Source: Prinia subflava (taxonomy: Eukaryota > Chordata > Aves > Passeriformes > Cisticolidae). Taken from it: a DNA stretch of 64,000 nucleotides. The notes under the pieces are model-generated. The model was given only the letters and a program-made list of their open reading frames with translations, ran no database searches and was not told where the DNA came from. Position 1 is the first letter of the stretch. Every line of letters begins with the position of its first letter. Positions 24,083 through 37,900 of this stretch are shown here, piece after piece. The position numbers and the translations under genes were made by a program. The stretch covers positions 12,351,162-12,415,161 of the forward strand of contig NC_086283.1 in NCBI RefSeq assembly GCF_021018805.1. Reading direction: 5' to 3'.

Positions 24083-27000
24083 GTTAGGAAATCTCCCTCC
24101 AAGGGCAACGAGGGAGATGCAAAGCTGATACGGTCTCCATCTGCAGTCAACAGGGACAGTGGTCATTTTTGATCTAGAGGTGAATTTCTCAGTGGAGGCC
24201 TACATACAGGACAAAATGGGAGGGAAATCTGCCAATTTATCTATGCCTGGTTGGCAGCCAACAGCTGTGTTTGTGGATGGGGAGGAGAATATGTCTCCGT
24301 TGACCAAATGCATGAGGATATGTCAGAATTTCAAGTGTTACGTAAACACTCAGTGAAATGATAGACAGCAAGCCTTTGAAATGAAAGGAAAATCAGTGAA
24401 ATTGGAAAAAATTGTTAAGAATCTGAATTCCACATTAAGCACATGCTTCCCTAGTGGCATCACTCACTAAAAGACTTTACAATAACCTTCTGATTTAAAT
24501 ATAACCTAATATGATCAAACACCTCACGTTATGGTTTGAGTTAGAAGGGTAAGCATACAGCTTTCTTTGACATCTCTGGGCCTTCTTTGCTGCTCCTCTT
24601 CCCTGGTTCCTTTTCAAATTACTTGAAATGACTGTAAACATGCCCCTATAATGCTGTGAGGCATGAAATGCGCTCTGCTTCCCTGATCCTTTGGGCTCTG
24701 GCTGCTTCTTAGTTGCAGCAGTGGCCATCAGAAATCTGCTTGAGGAACGGCAGCTGGGTGGCAGGCTGGGATAGTAAAGCAGAGGAGGAAGGACCAATCT
24801 TAGCTTGGCAAGATGTACTTCATCACCTCTAATTTACAGGAAAGCAATCTTGCTGGGGGAAGCAGTGGAGCCAGGGACATTCTTGAAGGTAGAAGAGAAA
24901 AATGAGCTGCTGTGAAACTTCAGGAAGAAATGACTCCTTGGGCCACTGGCAGACACTGGGTAGATGATGGAAAATCCAGCTACAGGGATCAGGTGAAGAG
25001 AAAGAGCACATGTTTTGAATCCAAGGGGAACTACAGTTTTATGATGGTGAAGAGCAGAAGTTTGCATTAATTTGAGTCTTTCTCAATCACACCAAAATAA
25101 GTGCTGTGGAGAGCTCAATGCAAAACCACCACCAAAGTTTTACAGAAGAAAAGCAAGATCTGGCCTAGCACTAGTGCCTAGGTCCAACCAATTTGTAAGT
25201 CTCTGTTCTCTGAATTTCCAGAGCTTTTCTATTTGCTTTCTGCCGTCAGAATAAAGCCTGGTACACAAAGGTAGATGTCAAGCAAACGTTCAGTTCAGTT
25301 TAATAAGATAGAGTGTAAATAACACAGGCTCTACATTTGACGCTCACTAAATATGACTGCATTATTCCTGTCTCTTGTGGCTTTTTTCATTGCCTCTGGC
25401 AGGAAAACATAGAACTGCAGGAAATCACTTACTCCAAGGTAAAGGCTTTGCTTCTGTAATAACTCACTAAAGGCCTAATCCTGTTGAGTTTGAAAAAACT
25501 TAGGAAGACAAAGAATGTTTAACTTAATCAAGTATTAAGGTCATGTGCAAAATGAAAAACAAAGAAAATAAAGATGAAATAAAATGCAACCCTTCCATCA
25601 AGAAGAGACTGAAGGCAGGACAAAGAAATAATAGTCTAACTGATGGCTTCATGGGTGAATGGCTAGAAATATCTGCTATGCCCAGAAAATCACTGAAACA
25701 TCTGAAATCACCCTTTAAGCCAGAAAACAGCTCCTGCTGCTGAAGATGAACAAGTCTGTAAAATGCTGAATTGAGCCATGGTGCAACTCCAAGAGCAAGT
25801 CTGCAGCACTAATCTCCCCAAAAGCAGTGAAGGGAGGAGGAATGCAGGCTCAGCTCCACATGCCTGCACTTGAGGAAGGATGGAGCCTGCAGCCTGTCAG
25901 CAGCTCCAGAGAAGTGCAGCCTGAGGGAAGAGGGAGACGAGGCCAGGGCACTGCAGGGATGTGCTGAACAAGGCAGAATAAATCCCTGCTTGGTCTTTGC
26001 TGACCTGGGGAACATGGGGAGGTGTAAGTGTGCCCACTGGGGTGAAACAATCCCAAATTCATGCAGCCAGTCATGCATCTATTATGCAGGCACTGGGGCA
26101 AGGAAAGTGACCTTTTTCCCTTGCTCAGTCATCTTAACAGCAACCACAACAGAAAAAAAACCTCAAAAGCTTGACTTAGCTAACATAAGCAATTTTAGCT
26201 TCCCATCAGTGTCACTGCTGCCTGCTGCCTATTTCAGCCCTGCCCCACACCAGGCCCACTTGTCTTGCCCTGCCTTTGCCTGGATGGTAGGTGTGAGAGT
26301 CATTGCTACACAGTCCTGCTGCTTCAGATGCAGACTGAGAGTTTTCAAAATACCTCTTTTTGCTTTTCACCTTGTGATTTCTGTGTGGTTAAAGGTCCAG
26401 AAAATAAACTGGTCTCTGGCACCATTTTTGGAGGAAGTGAAGAAATGGAAAGGTATTGCAACCAGATTTCACATTTGAAGCTATGCAAACTTAGTCCCAA
26501 TCAAGCCATCACTTGTCAAAAATTAGGAGAAGGCCATCATTAGGCCTGATTCCAGCTGGTTTGAAATTAGTAATTAACTTCTCACAGAAAACAGATATTT
26601 TGCAGGGAATCAGAGATGACATTTTTACGTGTGATATACTTAGTGAGCCAAAGGAGTCTGCATATTGACAGTAAACATTATGCCAACAAACCTCTGTAGG
26701 TTGGAAGAATCTCCTGTGCTAATTTGGGATGGTTTTCAACAGTGAGGATACTAAAGCTGAATTAAGAAAACACATTGAGACTGCAGTAAGCAGAGCATTA
26801 GCAATCTGAGGTGTTCATATTAAGCACAAGCAAAATTGAGAGAGGAACAAATGCAGCAGCTACCAGCTCTGCCCTGGCTCAGGAGCCTCCACCTGGGATG
26901 AGGCATGCAGGAAGGCAGGCAAAGCCACACTAGCCCACCACAAACCCTAGATTGTGGGGCTTCCAGACAGGAGCTTTCCAGCTCACAGGTGCTTTGTTCT

Positions 27001-29278
27001 TGCTGGGATCTCACGCATAGCAGACTGAGGAGCATCGTGGGTGCAATACTGCTGTCACCAGGCTAAGGCTGGGCTTCTCTGTAACCACAATGCCCAGTTG
27101 CATTTACATGGGTTGGTTAGTTGTTCCTCAATGGCTTTTTTTTTTTTTAAACAAAATCCTGGGAATCTAGGAAGTTATAGAAAAGCCTGTCTTATCTCAC
27201 ACCTGAATATGCTGGTTCAGGCTAAAATCAGGAAATTCTGTAAAATGCTGCAACTTGTTTAACTGAACACATCCCCACACATGAGTGTAAGTATTCAGAA
27301 TATAGCTGACAGTCATAAATCATGCCAGCTCACTGTGCATACAGAAAGGAAAAGAAAGCTGTCACTTTGGTGTTTGACAGCACAGTGATGAGCACCATGC
27401 AAATGGATAGTGCTCATCTAATATAAATTAGGCAGTCGTTGCTTAAAAGACTACCATTAGGGAGTACAATGCACTGAAACGTGGGTAAACCAATAATATA
27501 ATATTTTCTGCAGCAAGAAAGACAGGAGTGCCACAGGAGAGTGAAGTTTCTCTTATTAATGACTAGATAAAATATTTGGTTCGTTCCACTTTGGAAAAAA
27601 AAACCCAAGACAGCAAAAGCACAGGGAAATTCGGAGGACAGATGAAGCACTGGGAAAGACAGAGGATAGATCTGCTTTGTCAGGGAAATAAATGGAGTGA
27701 TCTAACAAGCCTTTCCCATCTCCAATTCCTGTTCCTGTGTTAAGAGCAGAATTTTCTTCAGTTCAAAGAGCTGCCTCTGCCCCAGTCAGGGCAGCACACT
27801 AGGGGAAATGTCCTGGCCTCCTTCTTGCAGGGCTAAAGGTGCAGGAATCTGCTAACCTTCACCTTTGCTTAGTCTTGGAGGGTCTCAGCTGTAACATTTC
27901 TACACAAGTACCAGCACAGCCTTTACTGCTCCAGCTAAGGACCGAATTGGTAACTTTAATGTTGTAAAAGAAATTTAATACAACTGGGAAAATCAATTTT
28001 ATTTTGCTTTGTTCTAAACAGAGATCTACTCGCTGACATGGATCATTAAGTAAAGTAGAATGAAAAAAGCACTCGGAATGACTGAAAGCCTATTTAACAG
28101 AGCAGCAGCCATACCTGTAGGAGATAACAATAAAAAGATAGCGTAGAGTATATAAGGTGCTGGATGATATTTCCTGTTCATCTCAGCATGGCTGCATAGT
28201 TCAGCTGTTCTGAAATTTGTTCATGTGTATCAGGAAGACATACAGAACAGACTGCAGCAACATGCAACTGGATGAGAGAAAATTAAATTTCATACAATAG
28301 TGACACTGAGCACTGTTATGCATGTAGACCCCTTGGAATGTTTTTTATTACAATCTCTGCTATGCAAGGCTTTAAAATGAAATGTCGCTGTAGGAAAAAA
28401 AAAAGGCTTCATAACATGACTTGACAGACAGCACAGAAAGGTCTTAGCCCAAATAATATTTGTTGTTTTCCTTTCTTCTCCCTGTACAGACCAAAACCTA
28501 AATTCACTTACAAAATGTGAACAAATAAATATATTTTCACTAAAGATAAATTAAGTATGACAGTCTGGCCTGTCTTATACATAAAAGAGAGAAAAGGAGG
28601 TTGTTCCTCATTGAGAAATATACTGCCTTCACATGTCACAATGGCAGTTGGAACCCGAGCAACAAAACCTGGCAAGTGATTAATTGCTCCAGGTATTTAA
28701 ATGACTTCCGTAGCACACAGAATAGACATCATTAAAAAGAGAGTTTGCTGTCTTAAATCTCCCTGCTACCCCTTCATCCAAATATTTAATCAGAACTGGC
28801 CTACAGCTGTTGAAGCCTGTAAAGCTGTGAGTTTTGTATTTCCACTGGGTCATGCGGGTCGCTCAACCCGAACAGACCTTGCACAGGAGTGAGGGGAGGA
28901 ATCTCTGAGATATTGCTGAGACAGAAGAAGAGCTCCACAGATCTCTCCAGGTAGGACAGTCCTTGTTTGGTCTACTTTCCCAATAGACAGTTTTTGCAGG
29001 ATCTGACATTTTCTTCCCACAGAAAAGATGCTTGGCATGCTGGAACAGATCTATGCCAAAAGGCAAGAAATCTTGAAGGAATAGGCTCCCCAGAACAAAG
29101 ATTTTTTTACAAACATCTCCTGTGCAGGCTGACCAATACAAAAAGCTCTAGTTCTAATATGGCCAGAGCCTGCATACTGCTAATTAAAAATGAAATTTGA
29201 TTTATTTCTAATCACTAAAGAAGTGGCTGTCAAAGAAAAGTATCAGTTTCAGCAAGTACTTTGTTTCTTCAGTAACAA

Positions 29279-29353
29279 AGCACACAAAAACACACACACA
29301 CCCCAAAAAAAAAGAAAAAAAAAGAAAAAAAAAAAAAAAAAAAAAAGAAAAAG
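29279..29353. repeat. Compound CA / A-rich simple repeat
   Basis: CACACAAAAACACACACACACC leads into long A runs broken by single G. It is low-complexity, purine-rich on the + strand and about 75 bp long. Confidence 0.93.
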
Positions 29354-32300
29354 GAGTGTGCTGCATCTATATCTCTCAGACTCTCAGAGAGCCAGTCAAT
29401 GAGAACAAATGAGAAAAGACTTGCAAAATTATCCCTGCCTTTTATCCAGTCAGTCTGGAAGGACATGCTTAAAACACTGTTTTAGAAAAGGGGTAGAAAT
29501 TAAAGCTGATTTCGCATATGGATAATTGTGAATTCTGGCAAGTTCCAACACAACTCTCCTTTTTGCAAATGTGACAGTGCATGATGTTAAATGCTTTCTG
29601 TAACTGCTCATGCATGATTACAAAAGATTCAAATAGCAGCTTTATGAGTTTTAATGAAAGCAGAAGGTGCCCAACCTGAGAGTGCTTTGTTAAGAATATT
29701 GGCAGGGATGGTACAAAAGCAGGAATTTTCTAGTGGGACTGGGTTGCTCAATATATGTGGCTCAGACTTTTTAAAAACAAAGCAGAAAACCTTCTTCTCT
29801 TGGTGAATTTGATTCCTGGCTATTGTCTCTCAACTTTGCCAATGGCTATTATATGCAGGTATCTTTATGTAATAGATCCCTCTAACACATTATACTTCCT
29901 TGGCTCCCACCAACAGTTTCTAGAAAGAATGTGCTGTTATTCACTTAAATTGGACAATTCAACAATAGTGGAGGGAATAATGGAGAGGAACCACAATCCC
30001 TCAAAGTGATAATAACCTGCAGAGATATTTCATTGCTCATTTTTTAGCCAAAACCTGACATTTCTCATTATTTCCAAGTGAAGACTACCTAATCCAGAAG
30101 TCTATCTATCACAAGCGATTCAGGTACAGAACTGACATTGCAATTATTTTTACTAGTACTAGCCAAAAATGAACTATGTGCACAGATCAAGTCACTCCTA
30201 GAGATACAGCAGTATATCTACATTGGAAACTTCCAATTATTGGAGTGCAAACACACAGTTGTCGATCCAAAAAAAGGTGTTTAGGGAAGAAAGTGGCCCC
30301 GTTTAACTCCATTTACTACTTTCCAATAGCCTATCCCTGCCAAATAACAACCGTATTTTATGTTATTGAAGATGTAAAAATCCATAAGAAAGCACAATAA
30401 ATTTATCTCTTATGTGGAAATAACAGTAGCACTAGTGCAAAATGCTTGCAATAAAATTTCAGTCCATGAGAAATGCACTGGAATTCAGCTTTTGTTGGAG
30501 ACTCAAAAGCATGCCTGGTTTTGTTATAAGCCTCAGGACTGAGCTGAAGAGCACTGAGACAATTTGGTTTTCATCTCACAGCTCTTACCAGTCTTGAAGC
30601 CAGTCTTTTGGTGGGAATAAAAAATACTTCCTCTGACTGTAAGAAAAAGAGAAAAAATTGGCTTTCTTTAAATTTTACCAAAGCTGTTATACATTTTTTT
30701 TTGCAGTGAAGTGTAGTAAATCTCAGTGGTACCACAGAAAAATGCAAGATTCTTCTAATTGTTCTACTACAATGAATAATCAGAGACCAAACATTGTGTT
30801 GTTATTATCAGTTACTGATGCAATCTGCATTTACTATTCTCCAGAATAATATTCTTCCAAGACTTGCTTGGAAGAGATGCAAGTTTTAGTTTGCAACAAT
30901 GGAGTTTTCTTCTGTGCCACCACTCCCTTTATGCTGAAAGTGTGTGGGTGGGAGAAAAGTCAATGTAATAGAACTCTCTCAAAAGTTGCTCCCCTCCAAA
31001 TAATCAAATGAAGGTTTTTTTCCCTGAACTGCATTATTACATTTACATCAGATCTTTTCTTACATAAATGAACAAACTGGAATTATCACATTGCCACTTT
31101 AGTAAATGATGGGTATTTCTCTATATAAGGCCATCTTCAGTCTCGGAGAAAAATTAAGTAACAAAAGATTATAATACCCCATATTTATGTCCTCTATGTT
31201 TATCATTTTTACTGAGGTTCAAGTAAAAAATTTACCCCATTTTGAGGGCTGGAGAGCACAGCTGATGAGGAACACCATGCCAGCCAGGCATTCATTGCTG
31301 GGCAGAAAACGCTGAGGTGTGAGAGTGACCAACAGCCACCAGCACAATAAAGTTGCAAAATGGGCAAATGGTGTGCCAGAGTGCACCAGCCAAGGCATTT
31401 CTGATTCATATTCTGGCAAGTACATGTGCAATCTCATCCAACATACTCTGCACAACTGGCCTTATCCACCTTCATGAAACCAGAACCAGTGCAGATAAGA
31501 GATACAGCGATGAATGGGAGAACAGAGCTCTTATCTCAGGAGGAAAAAAGCCTTGTTGAGATGCATTGAAAAGGGGAACTGAGAGTGAGAGAAGGCAGAA
31601 ACAGAGAAGAGTAATATAAAGGAAATGCCAATATTAACTAAAAGCTAACAGTTACATGCTGCTATGAAGAAATCCGGACTATAAAGAATGTCCCTGGGAG
31701 TAATAGGGAGAAGGAAATGCTTCCCAGCAGGAACAGCATCAGAAAAACAACAGACCTCCCAGGGGAAAACACTCAAGTAAATGAAAATCCCTCAGCCTGG
31801 TATTGAGATGGCTCTTGATGAAGTTATGAAAGGAGCCATGTGGTGTGTTTGCCTATCATAGCAGGATAATGGATTCGGTGACCCAGCAGACCCCTCTGAT
31901 TCTTATGGTCATATAACAGCAATAAAGCAAATAGCCTGTAGCTTTGTCGCTTGGGTCATCTATCAGAAAAATGAGGATCTTGGACTGCAGATCTGAAACA
32001 TGCACCCCAGTGCAACAGCCGTAGGTTTTGGCATGCCCCAGTGGTGTTGCCCAGTGCTGCCGGAGATGTGTGGTGGATAAAGGACACCAGACATCTCATC
32101 TCTTTGCCCTCCCCTGACCCTGACTCTGCTCTGCCCTCCTCCTGCCAGTGCCTCTTGCTGCTCCTCCTCCCTGGGCCTGCCTGGGAAACCTGGTGTGGGG
32201 CAAACCCCAAGCTTTTCTCCCTGAACAGCCAAGATGCCAAAGGGATCTCTGCCCAAAGACCACGTCTGAGGCAATCTGGAGCACCTAGGGCAAAGTAGCC

Positions 32301-32416
32301 TCTGGAGATCCTTGTGCAGTGCACAGCTGCCTTTTGAAAGTGCTGGCTTTTGAAAGCAGTTTAACTTTCAATGGCCTAGAGTAAGTGGTATTTCTAAACA
32401 AAAATGTCCATGTAAT

Positions 32417-32441
32417 ATTAATGAACCATAACTTCATTAAT
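32417..32441. repeat. Small inverted repeat, 9-bp arms
   Basis: ATTAATGAA at 32,417-32,425 and TTCATTAAT at 32,433-32,441 are perfect reverse complements around a 7-nt spacer. This is short enough to be chance in AT-rich DNA. Confidence 0.6.
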
Positions 32442-34619
32442 GCCAACCGAGCTTGCTTAAATATTATCATAAATGAGCATATAAATAGCTAAGTAAATGC
32501 AAAGATATTTCAGACCTCCACAGGGAATATTAATAATGATAACTTCACTCCGGTGAGACCCTGAAGACTCTACTCAAAACTTAGGGTTTCCTTAGTAAAA
32601 ATACATTGATCCAACAGAGATTTATTTACAGAAACCTACTTTTAGTACAGAGGACTTATAACACTATTACTCTTGCTATATAATTAGTGGGTAAAACACA
32701 TACACTAATGAGCTTGAAGGTAGAATTCTAGTGTTTTATGAATGAATGGTTCACCTCTCCTTTCTGTAAAGATTTTACATTCCTTACTGTGCTAATTTGT
32801 GATACTGGGAAACAATTTCTTTCCTTTCACCCATTACTCTCACATGTCCACAAAGGATAGAAGATCCCTCGTTCATTCCCCTTACATACACTCATTTCTC
32901 CACAAAGGAACAGAAGATTAACTCTCACTTCACCAGCCCTCTAAATACTTGTAATTTCAAACCAGTCTCTAGTGCCTTTTGGTGATAATAATCCTTGATA
33001 TACCATGTCAGCACAAGTATGAAATTAAAGCACGTTACGGCAAAATGCCTTGCAATACTGTTAAAAGTTCTGGCCTCCCACATGGGATGAATCATTACAG
33101 TGTTAAGTTTTCTTTTGGCTCTGCTGTCAAGTTCTCTGTAGCAAAAAACTGCCGAGGGTTTTATAATGGCTCCTGTCACCTTGCACCCGATGGCCTTGGA
33201 AACACACACTGCTGACTTCAGCTACAGCTTTATCCATAATTTCATCCTAAACAACCCCGAGCCCATAAAAGCCACAGAAGAAGAATTCCCACTTTATTAT
33301 CATATTGAACATATCACGTTCCTGAAATAAACCAGAATCATGAGACTTTTATCTTCTTTCAACTTCCCATAAATGCCATCAATCTGAAAACTGTCAGCTC
33401 AAGTGTGACAAAAAACCTGCTTCCATTCCCCTGAGACCCTGGTGAAATGAGTATTATTAGCCCATTTTCTCCTCTAAAGGGGTCTGGTATAAAAGAGTGA
33501 ATCATCAAGAAATGCAGTCTCAAGCACAACATCAATATTGGTACATCCCCTGTTGAGATGCTTTAAAACACTACCCAACATATGGCAAAAACCTTTGTAT
33601 CTTTCCAAAGTTTGTGGTTGAGAAAGGGGCTAGAAAAGTGGCTGTGTGACTTCAGCAGGATGTGACAGAGCCTTCTTGCTGCAAAACTGATCCATATGTG
33701 ATAACCATGTGTGGAAAGTCTCTGTTTTTTGCGTCCAATTCAGAAGTAGACGATGCTTGTCCGGACTTTCGCCAATCAACCACCTAAAGATCCTTCTACT
33801 CCTCTGTGTCTAAACACAAACTGACCATCAAGCAGTCTGGGATATTTCAAAACATCTCCACTTGTGTCAAGTTGCTCAGCAAGATGATAAATGCATAGCA
33901 TGATGTGCCAGAGACACAGTTTATCCCATTTGGAAATACCTGTCTTGAAAGGGCTGCTAAACATTTTCTCCAAGTTTTGTAAGAAATTAATTTGATCCCA
34001 TCCAGGAAGCTATAAACTGAGCAAATTTAATAGATACTCCAGACTTGTTTTGCATGGAAGGAGATTTTAGTCATTTTAAGAAAAGGTCCCAGGAGGACAT
34101 ATTTGGATTAGTATATAATGTAATACTGCTCTAAGGCCCCAGTCTGCTAATTTTATCAGTTATTGTTTTACAGCAAAGAGCATTGATAGATTACTCTTAT
34201 GAGCACCTGGCGTGTTCACATAATTTCCTTTGTCTTGCATTTTGTCTATCAATTTATGTCTGTTTACAAGGACTTCAACTTCCTCAGTCAACACAGACAA
34301 AATATCCATACTTATCACACATGGATCTTCTTCAAGCTTATGCAAAGAAGTTTTCAGACTAAGTTAATAAACCAACTCAATCAATCCATGTTAGAATGTC
34401 AATAGGCAGGCTCATAGTCCAAAAGCACTGAGATGGAAATTCCTGCCTGTGGGCACTTCCCACAGTGCAACACAGATGGCAGGAGATGTCCAGTTACTCT
34501 CACTTCTGCCACCTTTCTTTCCCAGAGCACCAGGGATGCTGGGGCTAAGCCCAGGCTTCGAAACAAAGGCTAAGGGACATTAAAAAGATGCCCCGTTTTT
34601 CCAAATATGTCTTGGGGCT

Positions 34620-34975
34620 CCTGTGCAAACTATTTCCTTGTATAAAATGGCCAAACACTATCACCGTGGAGGCTTAACCAGAAAACAGACTGGGGACACA
34701 GATCTGGGTGCAACACAGCATGCAGGGCAGAAGACCCAACGTTTATTTACAAAGTCACTTATATACATTTCATATAATGTCCATCGATTGGGGGATGGAA
34801 TCCCCACCTCCTACTTTACACTGGTGAAGCTAAATGTCCATTACCTTTTCTCCTCCCAACTAGAAATATGTAAACAATAGGAGACAGTTAGGAAAACATG
34901 CCAATGTTTACATTAGCAAGCAGGAGAAACTGCACGTCAGCTAGCCAGGGACAGAGCCTCATGGCAACAAAACAC
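34620..34975 (-). mobile_element. Candidate avian ERVK/alpharetrovirus-like solo LTR, minus orientation
   Basis: Read on the minus strand this stretch has a CCAAT box (34,791-34,787), then TATATAAG (34,765-34,758), then AATAAA (34,747-34,742) only 10 nt further on. A TGTGTTGCACCCAGATCTG-like U5 start follows. Close packing of TATA box and poly(A) signal, followed by a TTGCACC-type segment, is the layout of avian alpharetroviral and related LTRs. No internal retroviral genes flank it. The boundaries are guesses, because no clean TG...CA ends or target-site duplication could be fixed. It lies in the same orientation as GRID2. Confidence 0.55.
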
Positions 34976-37900
34976 CATGCAAGTTGGGCTGATGTATGAA
35001 CACTACAGCAACCTTAAAAATGACTTGACAGAGAATGACATATTTCTTTCATCAGTCATTTCAAATGTCATCGTGATTATTAAAAACGAAACCAATAATA
35101 TTCATCTAGGAGCTAAACTGAAAGACACACAGGATGTTGACTGAAATGAAACTATCTACCAACTGCTGCAGCCCCTCAAATTTTGGTCACTAAGCAGTAT
35201 TGGTAACTGACATTTTGTGCTTCTTTGAACTGTGACTTCTTTTGGCCGTCAGCTTTCCTACTCTCCTCCAAGCACACGCTGCAACCATCTGACAGTAATT
35301 GCCATGACAACTGATGCTGGTCCCAGGAGGACAACAGGCAACACCACCAGCAAAACTCAATAAGCAGCGTAATGAAGTCGAACACATCACAGGAAGTTAG
35401 TTGTGGTTTCATGGTATGGAGAGTGAGCAATCTGGAGGATCTCTCGAGTGTCCCATGGCTCTCCAAGTCCCAGCCTGGAGTATTCGCACATCCTGCTGAG
35501 GGTGACCTTAGTGCCCTGGATGGGATGGAGAGATGCTGCAAAGGAGCAAATTTAAGCTTGGAGGAGAAAGGCAGCAGGCTGATGTCAAAAAGGGCGGTTT
35601 AAAATGAAGTGAGGAGATCTGTAGACAACAGGGCTGGAAAGGCAATTATAACACTTAGCCTGGCCTACAAAGAATGTCACACTGGCATAGGAAAACCCAG
35701 AGGAAAATTTTCAGAGCACAAATCAGGAGTAGACACCTTCCTCCTGTGTGTTTTCAACTTTCTAAGTTTTCAGCTTACTGAACTTTCTGTGATCTGAAGA
35801 CAAAATCTAACAAGCTCTAACAAAGTTGAAAAGAAAAAAGCACACCTGTTTTTATCTACTCAAGTTCTAATAACTAAGGAAATGCCCTAATTATAAGCAT
35901 AGGTTAACTGCATGGCATCATTACAAGGCTGATTTGGAGTTGCATGACTGAATTAACTGCATCCCTTACCTTCAGGTTTCTTTGATGTGGAACTTTAATT
36001 CAGACTTTCATCATTTTACGATGGCTGATTGTGGAGTTATTATAAGCATTCTTTCTTGTTTCTTTCTATCAAATATTAACTTTTCACTTTCAACTCTGAC
36101 AAAGATTTCATTTTCTAATGACATTCAGGTACCCAGCTGACTCTAGCTAATTTAGCTAACCATTGTGTTAGCATGGAGCAAGACAGGCTAGCTCAGGATA
36201 AGTGGCGTGCTAAGAGGAGCAGTTCTGTTTGACAAGGCCTTTATGCTATCTCCTCATATTTTTTTTTATTTGTTCCCTATTTTGAGCCAGAAAATAATCC
36301 CTAAATATCATACAATTCTCCCCATCAACCATAAATGACTCCATTTGGTTAAAAGCAAGCCTGGAAACAGAGCTGAAATTTGTTTGAGAAAACTAAAATT
36401 CAGAGCAGGCAATAAACCTTCAGCTAAGAAACAATTCCCTAGAAAAACCAAGAAAATCTTCCTGCCACCCTGCCATCAAAGCACAGTCACTCAAGGCAAG
36501 CACCACTAACTAAGCCCAAATGGAAGTGATGCAGACAGCCAGAGAGAACAGCAAACAGAAATAAGGACCCTTTTTATTCAGATGCAATGCTTGTGTTAGT
36601 GCTGGCAGTACAGCAAGAGGTTCAGGGAGTCCAGCATCAGGAGAATAATCCTTTGGTTTGTAGGCAGCACACAAGGTATTTCACCATACCCAGGAACACT
36701 AACTCATCAGTTTTACCTTCAAGCATCAGAAACTGAACTCTAAGAAGGCACCTCCAGATAGGAACAGACTATCTTGTTTATCCAGATCAATATATCAGTG
36801 CAGGCCTGCAACATTTCTCTTGCTGAATAAAGATCTGGTGCTATTTACACAGAGATAACCCGCACCATTACTATTAAGATTCAGCTCTGTGATAATTCCA
36901 GCTGCATGGGATGGGCTATATCAGTGATCTAGAGGGATGTAACATTTGAAAATTTTAGCAAGGAGCTTATCATTGCCCAGGTAAGATGAAGGACTGGCAT
37001 CTCTACTTTTCCTCAATTCAGAAACAGATATTAGTGGGTATGCAATGCCTGTGGGGGACGAGAAACCTTCTCTGAGAGAAAGAACATCTTCCAAACTGGA
37101 CCTGAAATGCAGCACTGTGGGAATCATCTTAGATTGCAATAAACTGAAAGGCACACAGCATGGTCTGCTCCCAGTCCTGCCAGCCTGGGACAGAAGTCTC
37201 CTGGTAAGAATCTTTACCCAGGCTTCATTTGCAAGCAAAAAGATGATGACAGTTCAGTCCTGTGAATGGACAAACCACTTACACCTCTTAGAAACGGGGG
37301 AAAAACAAGGATATACAAAATCCTCACTTTTTCACAATGAGCAATGGTACTGACCCCAAACAGCAGTTTTGTTTCTGAGGAGGTTTGGAGACCACTGCCC
37401 CAGGAGGACAGGCACGTGGAGCCCTGGGGGCACCTCCCGGCCCCAGAGAGTGCCCAGCACTCTGTGGGTCACTCCCCAGCTGCCACACAACACTGAAGCA
37501 GCCAAAAGGGTCTGTGTTAAGTGAAGCAGCAGTAGGAAAACACTTTGGGCAGAAAAAGGGAAACAGGCAGTGGTGCCAAAACACCAGGTAATTTGAAATA
37601 AAGCTGGCAGGAGCGAGAGGAAGGAAGCTGTGCCTGTGCACAGCTTGCAGCTGTGCCAGCTCTGCAGCCCTGCTGTCTCCCTTCATCTCAGCTATTGCAG
37701 CTCTCCATGAAAGCAGAGAGTCTACTTCTCCTAAGCTCAGCCTTTAAAAACACTCCAACACCAAAGCCACCCTGGATTTCTTCTATCAAAGAAGGCCTCA
37801 GAGCAAGAAAGCAGTAAACCCACTGGTAAAAGCTGAGAAAGTAGGAAGAAAACAGCTCATGGGAGAATCAAGGGCTTTGCTTGGCATCCAAGTGATTTGT

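Noticed and set aside
28140..28160. TATA-like GTATATAAGG
   Set aside because: No associated initiator, CpG island or exon. Such motifs are expected by chance in AT-rich intron (a similar one lies near 31,121).
31956..32324. Overlapping frames on both strands in a GC-richer patch
   Set aside because: Open in several frames at once, which indicates composition and not coding. Nothing recognisable.
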